A stretch of DNA of 16,583 nt from DATFUL01 sp041499035. GTDB lineage: Bacteria; Patescibacteriota; Microgenomatia; UBA8517. Positions 1 through 7,736 of the stretch are shown here, piece by piece (within the stretch, counting starts at the first letter, position 1; every line of letters begins with the position of its first letter). A model generated the notes under the pieces. The model was given only the letters and a program-made list of their open reading frames with translations, was not told where the DNA came from and made no database searches. A program made the position numbers and the translations under genes. The stretch is from positions 1 to 16,583 of the forward strand of contig JBGQJK010000022.1 in assembly GCA_041499035.1 (NCBI GenBank), in the 5' to 3' direction.

Positions 1-138
1 TTCACTATTTCCGGAGATGCGCTCTGTCAGGGACTGCCTAAAAATAAATACCCACTAATTAAGGCGGTTCGCTTACTGGATATAGAAAAGTTAACAACTG
101 AAGATTTTTGCAAAACCTATGTGAGTGATTCGCGGTAG
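1..138 (+). CDS. 3' end of an unrecognised protein gene (partial)
   Basis: Frame 1 of the plus strand is open from the first base to a TAG at 136-138, giving the last 45 residues of a protein whose start lies outside the window. The fragment begins FTISGDALCQGLPKNKYP and ends with a charged stretch containing LTTEDFCKTY. All three minus-strand frames contain stops between 1 and 116, so this is the only reading that covers the left edge. It converges on the glycosyltransferase gene ending at 117 and overlaps it by 22 bases, like the other convergent pairs in this window. I do not recognise the family. Position and composition would fit a methyltransferase or another glycan enzyme, but nothing visible proves it. 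Confidence 0.55.
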   Translation, partial: FTISGDALCQGLPKNKYPLIKAVRLLDIEKLTTEDFCKTYVSDSR

Positions 139-338
139 ACATCCAAAGTCATTTTGGCTGTTTTTTCCCATGAAAAATCCTTGACTCTTTTTAAACCTCT
201 CTCAATATAGGTTTTTGGTCCCCTTACAATTTTTTCAATCCCATCACGAATGGAGTCAATATTATTAGGATCCACGAGTAGAGCCGCGTCACCAGCGACT
301 TCCGCCATCGAAGATATGTTTGAAGTCAGACAGGACAT
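117..338 (-). CDS. C-terminal part of a frameshifted GT4 glycosyltransferase
   Basis: This 73-codon reading frame is not a free-standing gene. Its sequence (TSNISSMAEVAGDAALLVDP, then a helical tail with FSWEKTAKMTLDVYRESL) is the standard end of a GT-B fold GT4 glycosyltransferase, which normally follows directly after the E-x7-E and CPV segment. That preceding segment ends the frame at 326-1192, in another frame. Joining the two by restoring one base near 328 gives a normal protein of about 358 residues. The ATG at 338 lies inside the CPV coding segment and has no ribosome binding site, so independent translation is unlikely. The fragment ends with TAG at 117-119 and overlaps the convergent gene at the left edge. 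Either the gene is a recent pseudogene or the assembly lost a base. Confidence 0.7.
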   Translation of the reverse strand: MSCLTSNISSMAEVAGDAALLVDPNNIDSIRDGIEKIVRGPKTYIERGLKRVKDFSWEKTAKMTLDVYRESLT

Positions 339-1192
339 TCACAGGCAAAGGCCTCAAGGATCGGCAAACCGAACCCTTCATACAATGATGGGTAAATAAG
401 TGCCTTGGCTCCTGAATAGAGGCCTGCAAGCTCCCCCGTTTCAACTTTACCCAATATTCTTATGTTTCTTGATTCGCTAATTCTCCTATATTTTTGTGAA
501 CCTACAAATACAACCTTATAATCCTTCCCGGCTGACGTGTGTTCAAATGCTTTTATGATTCTTTCGGTGTTTTTCCTCGGATCCATACCGACACTCAATA
601 TATAATCTCCAAAGATCTTATATTTACGGGTAATTTTCTCAATCTCATCTAAAGGTAATTTTCTAAAAACACCGGATATTGACTCGGGAATAACCCTAAT
701 AATTTTCTCATTAAAACCTAAACTTACAAGATCTTTTTTTGTCGCAAAAGTTGGGGCGATAATTCTCTTAGTTTCTTCTCTTACCCAGGAAAGTTTATTC
801 TTATGGGTATCAACAATGTTGCGAATTAAATCGCGGGGAAAAAGATTCGGGTAAAGAAAGGGGGCAAGATCATGCACGGTCGTTACCTTGAATGCCTTGG
901 AAGGAGGTTCGGACCAGTCAGAAGTATGAAAGACGTCAACCGCCCCGATTAGTCTCTCGATCGGTAAAATATGCAGTCTGTTCCACATCAGATCTGCCAA
1001 TGACGGGGGAACCGGGAAGACCTTGGCTGAAGGGAATATGGAAAGTACGTCATTTTTTCTTCTCAGGCTTCCTGCAAATAATATATATTCATTTTCTTTG
1101 TCCAGTCTTAGTAAATTCTCTACCAAATTTTTTGTATAGACGGAAACGCCGGATCCATAAACTACTTGGCTAATATCGATAGCAATTTTCAT
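326..1192 (-). CDS. GT4 family glycosyltransferase, N-terminal 288 residues (frameshifted)
   Basis: This is a cytoplasmic, membrane-associated retaining glycosyltransferase of the GT4 type, mannosyltransferase-like, that would add a sugar from a nucleotide donor to a growing glycan. The N-terminal domain opens with MKIAIDISQVVYGSGVSVY, the glycine-rich acceptor-side loop, and has VHD at about 106-108. The C-terminal donor domain has LSVGMDPRKN near 199-208 and YEGFGLPILEA, in which E272 and E280 form the E-x7-E motif. The frame then stops at TGA (326-328) right after CPV, while the expected continuation (VTSN...) lies in the next frame from about 329 down to 117. This is a one-base deletion relative to an intact gene. 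The ATG at 1192 lies 12 bases after the preceding gene's stop with no clear Shine-Dalgarno site. It is the last gene of the long minus-strand operon. Confidence 0.85.
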   Translation of the reverse strand: MKIAIDISQVVYGSGVSVYTKNLVENLLRLDKENEYILFAGSLRRKNDVLSIFPSAKVFPVPPSLADLMWNRLHILPIERLIGAVDVFHTSDWSEPPSKAFKVTTVHDLAPFLYPNLFPRDLIRNIVDTHKNKLSWVREETKRIIAPTFATKKDLVSLGFNEKIIRVIPESISGVFRKLPLDEIEKITRKYKIFGDYILSVGMDPRKNTERIIKAFEHTSAGKDYKVVFVGSQKYRRISESRNIRILGKVETGELAGLYSGAKALIYPSLYEGFGLPILEAFACECPV

Positions 1193-1204
1193 AAAAGTTT
1201 CTGA

Positions 1205-2536
1205 CTATTTTATATACTCCCAGACTTCGACTCCGTTAAAGTTGTGACTTTCAGCTTTTTTGTAACCAAGCGCCTCTACCTTGGATCTGACTTTATCATT
1301 TTCATCAAAAACGGCTTGCAAATACCTCATCAGCCAAAGTTGATCATACCCTGAAATAACTCCTTTCGGTCCTGCAATTTTAGCATTAGGGGCATAATAA
1401 CGATAGGCCTCCATATTGCTGTCAGCTACAAAGATTGTTACTGAATTCCGATCTTTATTCGACTCGACAAAACTTGTAAGAGCCCTCCAATCCTCCCTTT
1501 GAAATTTGAGATTGGTTAGATATGCAAATGAGAAGCAGGTATTTACAGCCAAAACAAAAATAACAGCTGTTAAAAACAAATTTCTTTTGAGAGTTAATAT
1601 CCCATGCGCCAAAAGCAAATACATTGCAGGGAGGACAAAAATTAACCTAAAATAAGAAAGAATTGGGATCCTAAAACCAATAATTACGGCTATAACAACA
1701 GGAACCGCTAACCACAGCCATAAAAGTTTTGATTTAGAACTTCTGGAGCGGCTACCTCGTAGCATCAAACCAAGAAAAACCGAACCTAAAATAACATCTA
1801 AAAAGGTATAGAGTGTTTTGTTATCAAAACTGATTCTGCCAAAAATAAACTTTGTCGGAATTAAAATTAAGTTCTTTAAGGAGGTCTCGCCAAGGAGTTG
1901 CCACCAGAGGGGTGCAGTCGAGCTTATTGTCAAACCCCCAGATATTTGTTTCACAAAAGTTGGAAGCCATAACATATATGACAATACAAGCGGTATTAAA
2001 CAAACAATCATTCTTTTATAGTCTTTAGGGTTAAAAATAAAAAATACAGGAACAATACAGAGAGCTACGTAGTCTGTCAAACCAACTAATGCCAATGATA
2101 CCGAAAACAATATCCATTTTTTCTGAATGTAGCCATAAACCGCAAGACAAGCTAAAAGCACAACCAAGGAATACATTCTTGCTTCCTGTGAATAGTAAAT
2201 CATAAGCCCCGAGGTCGCTATAAAAGCTGATGCCAACAAACCGAGATTGTTGTTTTGAACCTTCCTCCCTATCAAATAAATCATATAAACCGCAGCTATG
2301 CCAAATATCACAGACGGCATTCTTAAAGAAATCTCAGAGTAACCAAAAACAACTGTCCATAGCTTCACGATAAGGTAATAGAGCGGGGGATGAAAGTCAC
2401 CCGGGAGAAATTTTGTAAAAACATCACTTAGAGGCAACTTGGCAACCAATGCTGTCGTTCCCTCATCCAACCACAATGACTGATTTAAAGAGATGAGGCG
2501 AATTGCCAAACTGACTAATAAAATTAAATAGATCAT
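1205..2536 (-). CDS. GT-C membrane glycosyltransferase (PMT_2/ArnT-like)
   Basis: This is a polytopic integral-membrane glycosyltransferase that, in its family, transfers a sugar from a polyprenyl-phosphate donor to an acceptor on the outer membrane face. After a short first membrane segment (about 1-18) comes WLDEGTTALVA, where D24 and E25 match the first-loop acid pair of the PMT/ArnT families. DFHPPLYYL follows at about 47-55, the typical HPP loop. Many hydrophobic segments run to about residue 350, then a soluble C-terminal domain. The 443 residues are a normal bacterial size. The start ATG overlaps the stop of the upstream GT2 gene as ATGA (2533-2536), which implies translational coupling, and GGGAAG lies about 10 bases upstream. 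The donor and acceptor sugars cannot be read from the sequence. Confidence 0.88.
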   Translation of the reverse strand: MIYLILLVSLAIRLISLNQSLWLDEGTTALVAKLPLSDVFTKFLPGDFHPPLYYLIVKLWTVVFGYSEISLRMPSVIFGIAAVYMIYLIGRKVQNNNLGLLASAFIATSGLMIYYSQEARMYSLVVLLACLAVYGYIQKKWILFSVSLALVGLTDYVALCIVPVFFIFNPKDYKRMIVCLIPLVLSYMLWLPTFVKQISGGLTISSTAPLWWQLLGETSLKNLILIPTKFIFGRISFDNKTLYTFLDVILGSVFLGLMLRGSRSRSSKSKLLWLWLAVPVVIAVIIGFRIPILSYFRLIFVLPAMYLLLAHGILTLKRNLFLTAVIFVLAVNTCFSFAYLTNLKFQREDWRALTSFVESNKDRNSVTIFVADSNMEAYRYYAPNAKIAGPKGVISGYDQLWLMRYLQAVFDENDKVRSKVEALGYKKAESHNFNGVEVWEYIK

Positions 2537-3375
2537 TTTGAAGACTTCCCACTAATTAAAAATTCCAAAATTCCCACAAAGATTCCAAAATCATAAACTA
2601 TTTTGAAGATTAGAAAAAGGTATTCGTTAAAACGGATAGATTTATATGTACCAATTATCAATGATATCGGGAGGGATGCCCTAAGAAGCCCCGCCAGATA
2701 ACCAAGATAGCCATATTTATACTTCCTTTTCCCAACCCACTTGGCGTGCTTATATACCTCAACGAGTGTCGAGGAATTTTTATGATAAAAAATAGCTCCA
2801 GGAGCGGCCAATGCTTCATAGCCCAGCTTTTTACTTAAACTCCAGTCGTCGTCGTATCCACCCGGATTAAATCCTTCTACACTTCTAAACTCACTTTTTA
2901 GGATCGCCCTAAAGACCGGCTGGTGATACGGGTAATCTTTTGGGTGGCGCCGCCTACTTTCCCATCCTTCGTTAATATTCCAACACCGGGCTACCGTTTC
3001 ATTCCAATTTGCCACATACTCTTGCCTACTAAAAGTACCTTTAGCCTCTCCCCGCTCGATCGGTTTAACTAAATTTGACAGGAATGATTTATCAAAAGTC
3101 ATATCCGCATCGACAAAAACAAGGATTTTACCTTTTGCGTTTTTTGCGCCAAGATTTCTAGCCGCTCCTGCACCTTCATGTTTCTGTATGAAAAATTGGA
3201 AATTGGAAATTGTTAATTGTAAATCCCGCAAAACTTCTGAAGTTTTGTCTGTGGATCCATCATCAACAACGATGATCTCGAAGTTTACATCAGTCTGGTA
3301 ACCCAATGACTCAATACACGATTCTAAAGAACCTGCCTCATTGTAAGTAGGAATAACTATCGAGATTTTTATCAT
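2533..3375 (-). CDS. GT2 family glycosyltransferase with C-terminal membrane segments
   Basis: This is a GT-A fold inverting glycosyltransferase using a nucleotide-sugar donor. It opens with ISIVIPTYNEAGSLESC. DDGST (38-42) binds the nucleotide, GAGAARN lies at 68-74, and the metal-binding DAD is at 89-91. GGYDDDWSL at 172-180 holds the likely catalytic base and acceptor loop. About 80 C-terminal residues contain two hydrophobic stretches (LAGLLRASLPISLIIG and LFLIFKIVYDFGIFVGILEFLI), so it is probably membrane anchored and may act on a lipid-linked substrate. Both ends overlap neighbours by four bases in the ATGA arrangement (3372-3375 and 2533-2536), placing it in a tightly coupled trio. 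Residues 52-61 are encoded by a perfect-period 7-base tandem repeat, listed separately. Confidence 0.92.
   Translation of the reverse strand: MIKISIVIPTYNEAGSLESCIESLGYQTDVNFEIIVVDDGSTDKTSEVLRDLQLTISNFQFFIQKHEGAGAARNLGAKNAKGKILVFVDADMTFDKSFLSNLVKPIERGEAKGTFSRQEYVANWNETVARCWNINEGWESRRRHPKDYPYHQPVFRAILKSEFRSVEGFNPGGYDDDWSLSKKLGYEALAAPGAIFYHKNSSTLVEVYKHAKWVGKRKYKYGYLGYLAGLLRASLPISLIIGTYKSIRFNEYLFLIFKIVYDFGIFVGILEFLISGKSSK
3193..3220 (-). repeat. Four-unit 7-base tandem repeat inside the GT2 gene
   Basis: On the plus strand four consecutive 7-mers read aaattgg, aaattgg, aaattgt, taattgt. On the coding strand they become ACAATTA, ACAATTT, CCAATTT, CCAATTT. They encode residues 52-61 of the GT2 enzyme (LQLTISNFQF), between the DDGST and GAGAARN motifs, where family members have a variable loop and strand. 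The frame is kept. From memory, similar A/T-rich heptamer arrays are scattered through CPR genomes, mostly between genes; that is recollection, not something shown here. Confidence 0.7.
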
Positions 3376-4634
3376 TTATATAATTTATAAACTGCGTAAC
3401 TCTTCCCGACAAAGGAAAGTAAGCTTATCTGATACTTACCGCCGGAATTGACCTCCCAAACTCCGGAATTATCGAAATTGTAGTCTTTTTGACTTAACAC
3501 ATAAAGTGTTTTTATATTCTGATATTCGGTCTCACCTAGGGGCTTTTTAGCGTAAACAAACTCCAAATAATATCTAAGCACATATGCCCGCTTGTCAAAA
3601 TCCAAAACTTCAGAAACATTGAAATCGCCATCGGCATTATCTGCAATAGTCCTTGAGGCATTATCAATATCTGAAACTTTTATTCCAGCGGGCATGCCTG
3701 TGGGTAAAGTAAAAGAAACTCTCTGCGAAGTAATGTTTAAATATAAGTAAATCAACAATATTAATGCGCCAAGCAACTTACGCCAATTGGATATTTTGAC
3801 AATCAGAAGTCCTCCCAAAATGGAGGCTACTGGCCAAAAAGGAAGTAGGTAATAATATGCAAAGGTTGCGCCACTTTTTCCCCTAAGTGTATCTATCAAA
3901 TATTGAAAAAGTGTTTGGGTTTCATAAAAATTATGCCGAAGGTCAAAAAGAACCATCGGTAGATTCCCCAAAACTGCTCCGAGAATAAATATCAAAGCAC
4001 CTAAGAGCCATCTTTTATTTTTCCAACTATTAATTATTAGTACCGAAATTGCAAGTGGAGCGAAAAGAAATTGTAAACTAACTCCTATTCCACACAAAAC
4101 CCCTACCAAAAACAAATTAACCAATTTTTTAAACTTTAAGTAACGCCAAGAGAAATACAAGATAAGGATCCCAACAAGAGGTAGATAATTATAGTTCCAT
4201 ATAAACAGTGAATGATAAATCATAAAATCGTTGAAAAGAAATATAATCGTAGAAATAGTTGCCGTTCGAAACCCAAATATTTCTTTAGTGACCAGATAAA
4301 TAGCAAACCCGATAAATAAGTTAAGTAGAGCAAAAAAAATAGTTATACGAATGGGATCGTAATTTGAGATTAAAAGTAGAGGGACTAATGAATAATTATA
4401 AAGTGCTCCTGAGTAAAGTATATGCGAATTGCTATCCTGCCTAAAATATTCCTGACCCAAAAGACTTGGTTTAACTTTTATATAGTTGGCAGACACTATT
4501 AAGCTCCTTGCCTGTTCAGACCAAAACGTAACCCGATTTGGAAAATTATAAAATCTTACTCCCGACGCAAGAATGAACAATGCAATTAGTAGAACGTTAT
4601 TTTTTTTTAAGAAGTGTTTTAAAAAGTTCTTCAT
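3372..4634 (-). CDS. GT-C membrane glycosyltransferase (PMT_2-like), divergent active-site loop
   Basis: This multi-pass membrane protein resembles GT39/PMT_2-type glycosyltransferases using lipid-linked sugars. I place the start at the ATG at 4634, where the protein begins MKNFLKHFLKKNNVLLIALFIL, a basic end followed by the first membrane segment. The frame is open up to 4736, but those 34 codons (starting MNMLWLWKRHSEQTGG) lie inside the upstream GT4 gene and look like noise. With this start the protein has 420 residues and overlaps the GT4 gene by 38 bases. The first outer loop reads FWSEQARSLIVSA, with E40 in place of the usual D-E pair, so the catalytic acid is less certain. A soluble region follows the last membrane helices (about residue 320 on). 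Its stop overlaps the next start as ATGA. Confidence 0.82.
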   Translation of the reverse strand: MKNFLKHFLKKNNVLLIALFILASGVRFYNFPNRVTFWSEQARSLIVSANYIKVKPSLLGQEYFRQDSNSHILYSGALYNYSLVPLLLISNYDPIRITIFFALLNLFIGFAIYLVTKEIFGFRTATISTIIFLFNDFMIYHSLFIWNYNYLPLVGILILYFSWRYLKFKKLVNLFLVGVLCGIGVSLQFLFAPLAISVLIINSWKNKRWLLGALIFILGAVLGNLPMVLFDLRHNFYETQTLFQYLIDTLRGKSGATFAYYYLLPFWPVASILGGLLIVKISNWRKLLGALILLIYLYLNITSQRVSFTLPTGMPAGIKVSDIDNASRTIADNADGDFNVSEVLDFDKRAYVLRYYLEFVYAKKPLGETEYQNIKTLYVLSQKDYNFDNSGVWEVNSGGKYQISLLSFVGKSYAVYKLYK

Positions 4635-5538
4635 ATTGTTTTGTAATATCGTCCCAGGAAAATTTTTCTGCCTGTTTGCGAGGTTTATCCCCCCAGTTTG
4701 TTCCGAGTGTCTTTTCCAAAGCCAAAGCATATTCATCTATATTTGTTGGATCGACTAAAATCCCTGCATCGGCAACTATTTCTTTACGAATTGGGTCATT
4801 TGTAGCGACAACCGGTAGACCGGAAGCCATGGCTTCCACTAAAACGTTCCCAAAGGCCTCAGATGAAGCTGAGGGCAATGTAAAAACACTAGCAGACCTA
4901 TAAATACTAGGCATTTTACTAAATGGCAAACTTAATATTTTAAATCTATCGCCCAGTAATTGAATTCCTAAATTCTCTAATTTCTCTTTTAGATCTCCTC
5001 CACCCCCAACTATGAGTAGACTTGCATTTTTAATTAACGAAACGGCTTTTATAACCAAATCCATTCTTTTTTGTTCGGTAAAAGCACCAACGGCCAAAAT
5101 GACCGGCTTTTTCAAACCAACGGAAAAGGTCGAGCCATTTTTACTAAATCTTTTGAGGTCTACGCCGTTGGGTATCTTTTCTACATGAACGAATGGATTA
5201 AAATTCCCTGCCCACTTCCTTGCTTTGTTTGTAAGAGCAACAAATACATCAGGAAAAACAAGCAAATTTATTTTGTCATCCCACCCAATCCCTGATTGAC
5301 CAGAAATAACCATCTTTGATCCCCTGATCCACGAGATTTTTCTTGTTATTATTGCCTGTAATCTCCCGTTTGTCGGAACTATTACATCATATCTCTTTTT
5401 AAATAGATCAAGATAATTAATATTACTTATGACCTCAACCTCGTTATTTTTAGAAAGACGTTGTGACAACTCATAAACAAAAGTCTCTGAACCACGAAAA
5501 ACAGTATCTTGGTACTTATTTAAAAAAACTATTTTCAC
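4597..5538 (-). CDS. GT4 family glycosyltransferase
   Basis: This is a GT-B fold, retaining GT4 glycosyltransferase acting at the cytoplasmic membrane face. The N-terminal domain starts MKIVFLNKYQDTVFRGSETF, where GSE (16-18) is the family's glycine-rich loop. IPNGVD (122-127) marks the domain boundary, and VGAFTEQKRMD (150-160) carries the phosphate-binding K/R. SEAFGNVLVEAMASGLPVVATN gives the E-x7-E pair E227 and E235. At 313 residues it is at the short end of the family because the N-terminal domain is compact, but nothing essential seems missing. The start is GTG at 5538: an in-frame TGA lies just upstream, and an AAAGGAGG site sits six bases before GTG. This is by far the best ribosome binding site in the window. 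The end overlaps the following GT-C gene by 38 bases. Confidence 0.92.
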   Translation of the reverse strand: MKIVFLNKYQDTVFRGSETFVYELSQRLSKNNEVEVISNINYLDLFKKRYDVIVPTNGRLQAIITRKISWIRGSKMVISGQSGIGWDDKINLLVFPDVFVALTNKARKWAGNFNPFVHVEKIPNGVDLKRFSKNGSTFSVGLKKPVILAVGAFTEQKRMDLVIKAVSLIKNASLLIVGGGGDLKEKLENLGIQLLGDRFKILSLPFSKMPSIYRSASVFTLPSASSEAFGNVLVEAMASGLPVVATNDPIRKEIVADAGILVDPTNIDEYALALEKTLGTNWGDKPRKQAEKFSWDDITKQYEELFKTLLKKK

Positions 5539-5544
5539 AAAATT

Positions 5545-5552
5545 CCTCCTTT
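5545..5552 (-). promoter_or_regulatory. Strong Shine-Dalgarno site fixing the GTG start at 5538
   Basis: On the minus strand AAAGGAGG lies six bases before the GTG at 5538. Most other genes here overlap their neighbour or have only weak purine runs, so this site stands out. It lies in a 48-base gap (5539-5586), the widest break within the long operon. The site suggests that this GT4 gene is translated independently of its upstream neighbour. Confidence 0.85.
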
Positions 5553-5586
5553 CATGTCAATAAAAAAATATTTTGGCAATCCGTGC

Positions 5587-6894
5587 TCATTTGTTAGGAA
5601 CTAATACGTTGATTCCGTCAATTCTTTCTCTAAACTTATAGTTTACCATTACATAGTCGTAAACTTTTTGAGGCTTATAAGAAGCCAATCCTGAATCTGT
5701 ATAATCCTGAAGTAAAATTAATTTTGGCTTAGACTTTTCTAAATCGGAAACTTCTTTTTCCTGAATCCCAGGTAGTTCTTGATACCAAGAAAGCTGTGGC
5801 ACCCATGGGTCAGTGGCAGGATAAGTTCCGGTTAACGGGTAAATATTATCCCACCAATTCATTACAAAAATTTTATCTTCAGGCTTTGTATTAGCTTTGA
5901 CAAACCGAACAACATCGACAACTTCCTGCTCATAAAATCTTGTCCCTTCTTCCCAATTCCTCACAAAAAAGTTCGCGAAAAGATAAAGACTCCCGATAAA
6001 ATAAAACAATAAAAAAACTTTGATGAATTTCTTTTCTTTACCAATATCAGCAACACCCAAACTGCCGGCAATCGCCAGGAAGGGTAGTGCAGGCTGAAAA
6101 TGAAAATATTCAAATCTGGGGTAAGCCCCCATCATACCTGCAACTGCCCAAAGAAGAAGGCTAATATTTTTAGTCTTCGTTTTAATAATTAGGGGAACGA
6201 AAATTAAGAACGGAAACAAAGAAATAATTAGGCTTTTGACATCCGGTAGTTGTATTTGTCCCTGAGCTCTGGGTAAAACAAAAATTGCATACCATATTGC
6301 CCAATGATAAAAATCGGAAAGATTTCCCCAAACTGCTAAAATTAAAGTCCAAATCAGTAATACGAATACCGTTCCAAAAACAAACTCTTTCCATTTCTTT
6401 ATTGAAAGAAAAATCGGAATCAAAAAAAATACTGCCGTTTGTTTAGTAAAGAACATAAAAGCCCAAAACATGCCTGCCCAAAAATATCTTTTGTTTTTGA
6501 CTAAATAAAATGTAATAAGTGCGAGGGGAACAAGAATTAAATCAAACCAAATTCCGTTTCCGTCAAAAAACAGTTGCCAGATTGCGAACAGTAATACTGA
6601 ACTAATGGCTATTTTTTTATTCCAAAATCTTTTTACTACCCAATAGACTACCAAGTCAGAAAATATAATTAAGGACCAGGTATAAACTTTGAGCTGTATT
6701 AGTCCAACACCAAAAATTTTGTAAATTACAGCGAGGTCAATAACCAAATGGGGTGTATGTACTATTGCCGCATCTTTGTATGGCAAAAGAGCATGAATGG
6801 TCATATAAGGCCACAAAAGCATTTCAGGCCAGGCAGTAAATTTTAAATTAAGAAGCAAAAACAAGTGTCCAATAAGAATCCCGAGAATCAGCAT
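5587..6894 (-). CDS. GT-C membrane glycosyltransferase
   Basis: This polytopic membrane glycosyltransferase is of the PMT_2-like type found repeatedly in CPR surface-glycan loci. Starting at ATG 6894 (MLILGILIGHLFLLLNL) it has 435 residues and begins one base after the upstream stop. A start seven codons earlier at 6915 is possible but would overlap the GT2 gene. The first outer loop has E24 and then LPYKDAAIVHTPHLV, where D41 and the H-T-P-H stretch correspond to the catalytic-loop Asp and HPP motif of the family. About ten hydrophobic segments follow to about residue 320. A soluble tail then contains FVMNWWDNIYPLTG and aromatic-rich sequence, likely exposed outside. It is third-party to no visible partner beyond the operon. 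Donor and acceptor are unknown. Confidence 0.85.
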   Translation of the reverse strand: MLILGILIGHLFLLLNLKFTAWPEMLLWPYMTIHALLPYKDAAIVHTPHLVIDLAVIYKIFGVGLIQLKVYTWSLIIFSDLVVYWVVKRFWNKKIAISSVLLFAIWQLFFDGNGIWFDLILVPLALITFYLVKNKRYFWAGMFWAFMFFTKQTAVFFLIPIFLSIKKWKEFVFGTVFVLLIWTLILAVWGNLSDFYHWAIWYAIFVLPRAQGQIQLPDVKSLIISLFPFLIFVPLIIKTKTKNISLLLWAVAGMMGAYPRFEYFHFQPALPFLAIAGSLGVADIGKEKKFIKVFLLFYFIGSLYLFANFFVRNWEEGTRFYEQEVVDVVRFVKANTKPEDKIFVMNWWDNIYPLTGTYPATDPWVPQLSWYQELPGIQEKEVSDLEKSKPKLILLQDYTDSGLASYKPQKVYDYVMVNYKFRERIDGINVLVPNK

Positions 6895-6895
6895 C

Positions 6896-7732
6896 TCAGT
6901 ACCCCGCCTTTCCATCCCAAATTTTTCGTCTAATTTTTTTCAATGGCGTTGCCAATGAGGCTTTAAACTTAAACCCCAAGTTCATTGCTTGCCAGGGACT
7001 GGGAATATAATCGGGATGGTCCCTAAATAAAGATTCAGGATAATAAAAATCCTTAGGAAAACTTTTGCCAATTTCATATTTCAACTTTTTCGAACGCTTG
7101 ACAACCATTCTGTCGTCGCGAACATTGTTTCCCCTTGGAAGGAATGAGGCATGTAGGTATGGTGCATCGGCGAATTTTATCTTTTCCGGATTTCTATCCT
7201 GAATCATCTTGTTTCCGGAATCTGCCCAACCCCAAGTACCGTGAGAGCCAAGTGACTTAAGCCCGGGAATATTTCTATTTATCCCTCTCAGATTATAATG
7301 TCCGACTCTGCCCGCCAAATGATATTTTCCCGCTGATTTATCCTGGTAATGAAAAATATCGCCGACTAAATTTACAGTCGGAACAACAATTGATTCTAAT
7401 CCTGCATTGTCCGTAATAGTATTAATAATCTTTTTAATCGACTCATTCCACCAAACTTCATCGCCATCCAACATTAAAAACCAGTCAGATTTTGTCTCAT
7501 CTAGCATTTCTTGGCGGACATTTGTAAAGTCGCCGGCAGTTTTTTGGAGTCTCTGCTTTAAAATAATTTTCCCGGGATGAGTTCTCACCAATTCTTTCTC
7601 TATCTTAATACTTTCGTCGGTGCTTCCAGTATCCCAAAGTAGAAGCTTGTCGACATGAGTTATTATTGAAGAGACGGAATACCAAAGCCATCTGGCTTCG
7701 TTTTTTACCACCGTGTGAGCCCAAATTTCCAC
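6896..7732 (-). CDS. GT2 family glycosyltransferase (GT-A fold)
   Basis: This is a soluble GT-A fold glycosyltransferase, first gene of the long minus-strand operon. The N-terminus EIWAHTVVKNEARWLWYSVSS is typical of the GT2 subgroup with a VKNE opening. DTGSTDES follows at 34-41 and DWFLMLDGDEVWW at 83-95, where DGD (89-91) is the metal-binding DxD. The remaining half (to residue 278) has no membrane segment and ends with a basic tail. The start is GTG at 7732: AAGGA directly abuts it, and a TACAAT -10-like box sits five bases upstream, so the message may begin at or near the start codon. It diverges from the asparagine synthetase gene. Some relatives modify proteins or peptides (SunS-like), but I cannot tell whether this one acts on lipid-linked sugar or protein. 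Confidence 0.88.
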   Translation of the reverse strand: MEIWAHTVVKNEARWLWYSVSSIITHVDKLLLWDTGSTDESIKIEKELVRTHPGKIILKQRLQKTAGDFTNVRQEMLDETKSDWFLMLDGDEVWWNESIKKIINTITDNAGLESIVVPTVNLVGDIFHYQDKSAGKYHLAGRVGHYNLRGINRNIPGLKSLGSHGTWGWADSGNKMIQDRNPEKIKFADAPYLHASFLPRGNNVRDDRMVVKRSKKLKYEIGKSFPKDFYYPESLFRDHPDYIPSPWQAMNLGFKFKASLATPLKKIRRKIWDGKAGY

Positions 7733-7736
7733 TCCT

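Noticed and set aside
320..340. Programmed frameshift in the split GT4 gene
   Set aside because: The needed shift is -1, but no X-XXY-YYZ slippery site or downstream stem is visible; the TGA-C context resembles the prfB +1 site, which shifts in the wrong direction.
2555..2590. A/T-rich ATTCCAAAATTCC sequence at the end of the GT2 gene as a second tandem array
   Set aside because: Spacing is irregular and units differ from the 7-mers at 3193-3220; it encodes an ordinary hydrophobic tail (GILEFLISG).
4635..4736. N-terminal extension of the GT-C gene at 3372
   Set aside because: The 34 extra residues are antithetical to a membrane protein start and come from another frame of the GT4 gene; the ATG at 4634 precedes a basic end and the first helix.
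4580..4903. Plus-strand open frame of 107 codons
   Set aside because: It lies wholly antisense to the ends of the GT4 gene (4597-5538) and the overlapping GT-C gene, whose protein motifs are clear; its own translation has no recognisable pattern.
5553..5580. TTGACA and a T-run in the gap before the GT4 gene as promoter or terminator
   Set aside because: TTGACA lies directly before the ribosome site, so no -10 box fits, and the T-run has no G/C-rich stem before it.
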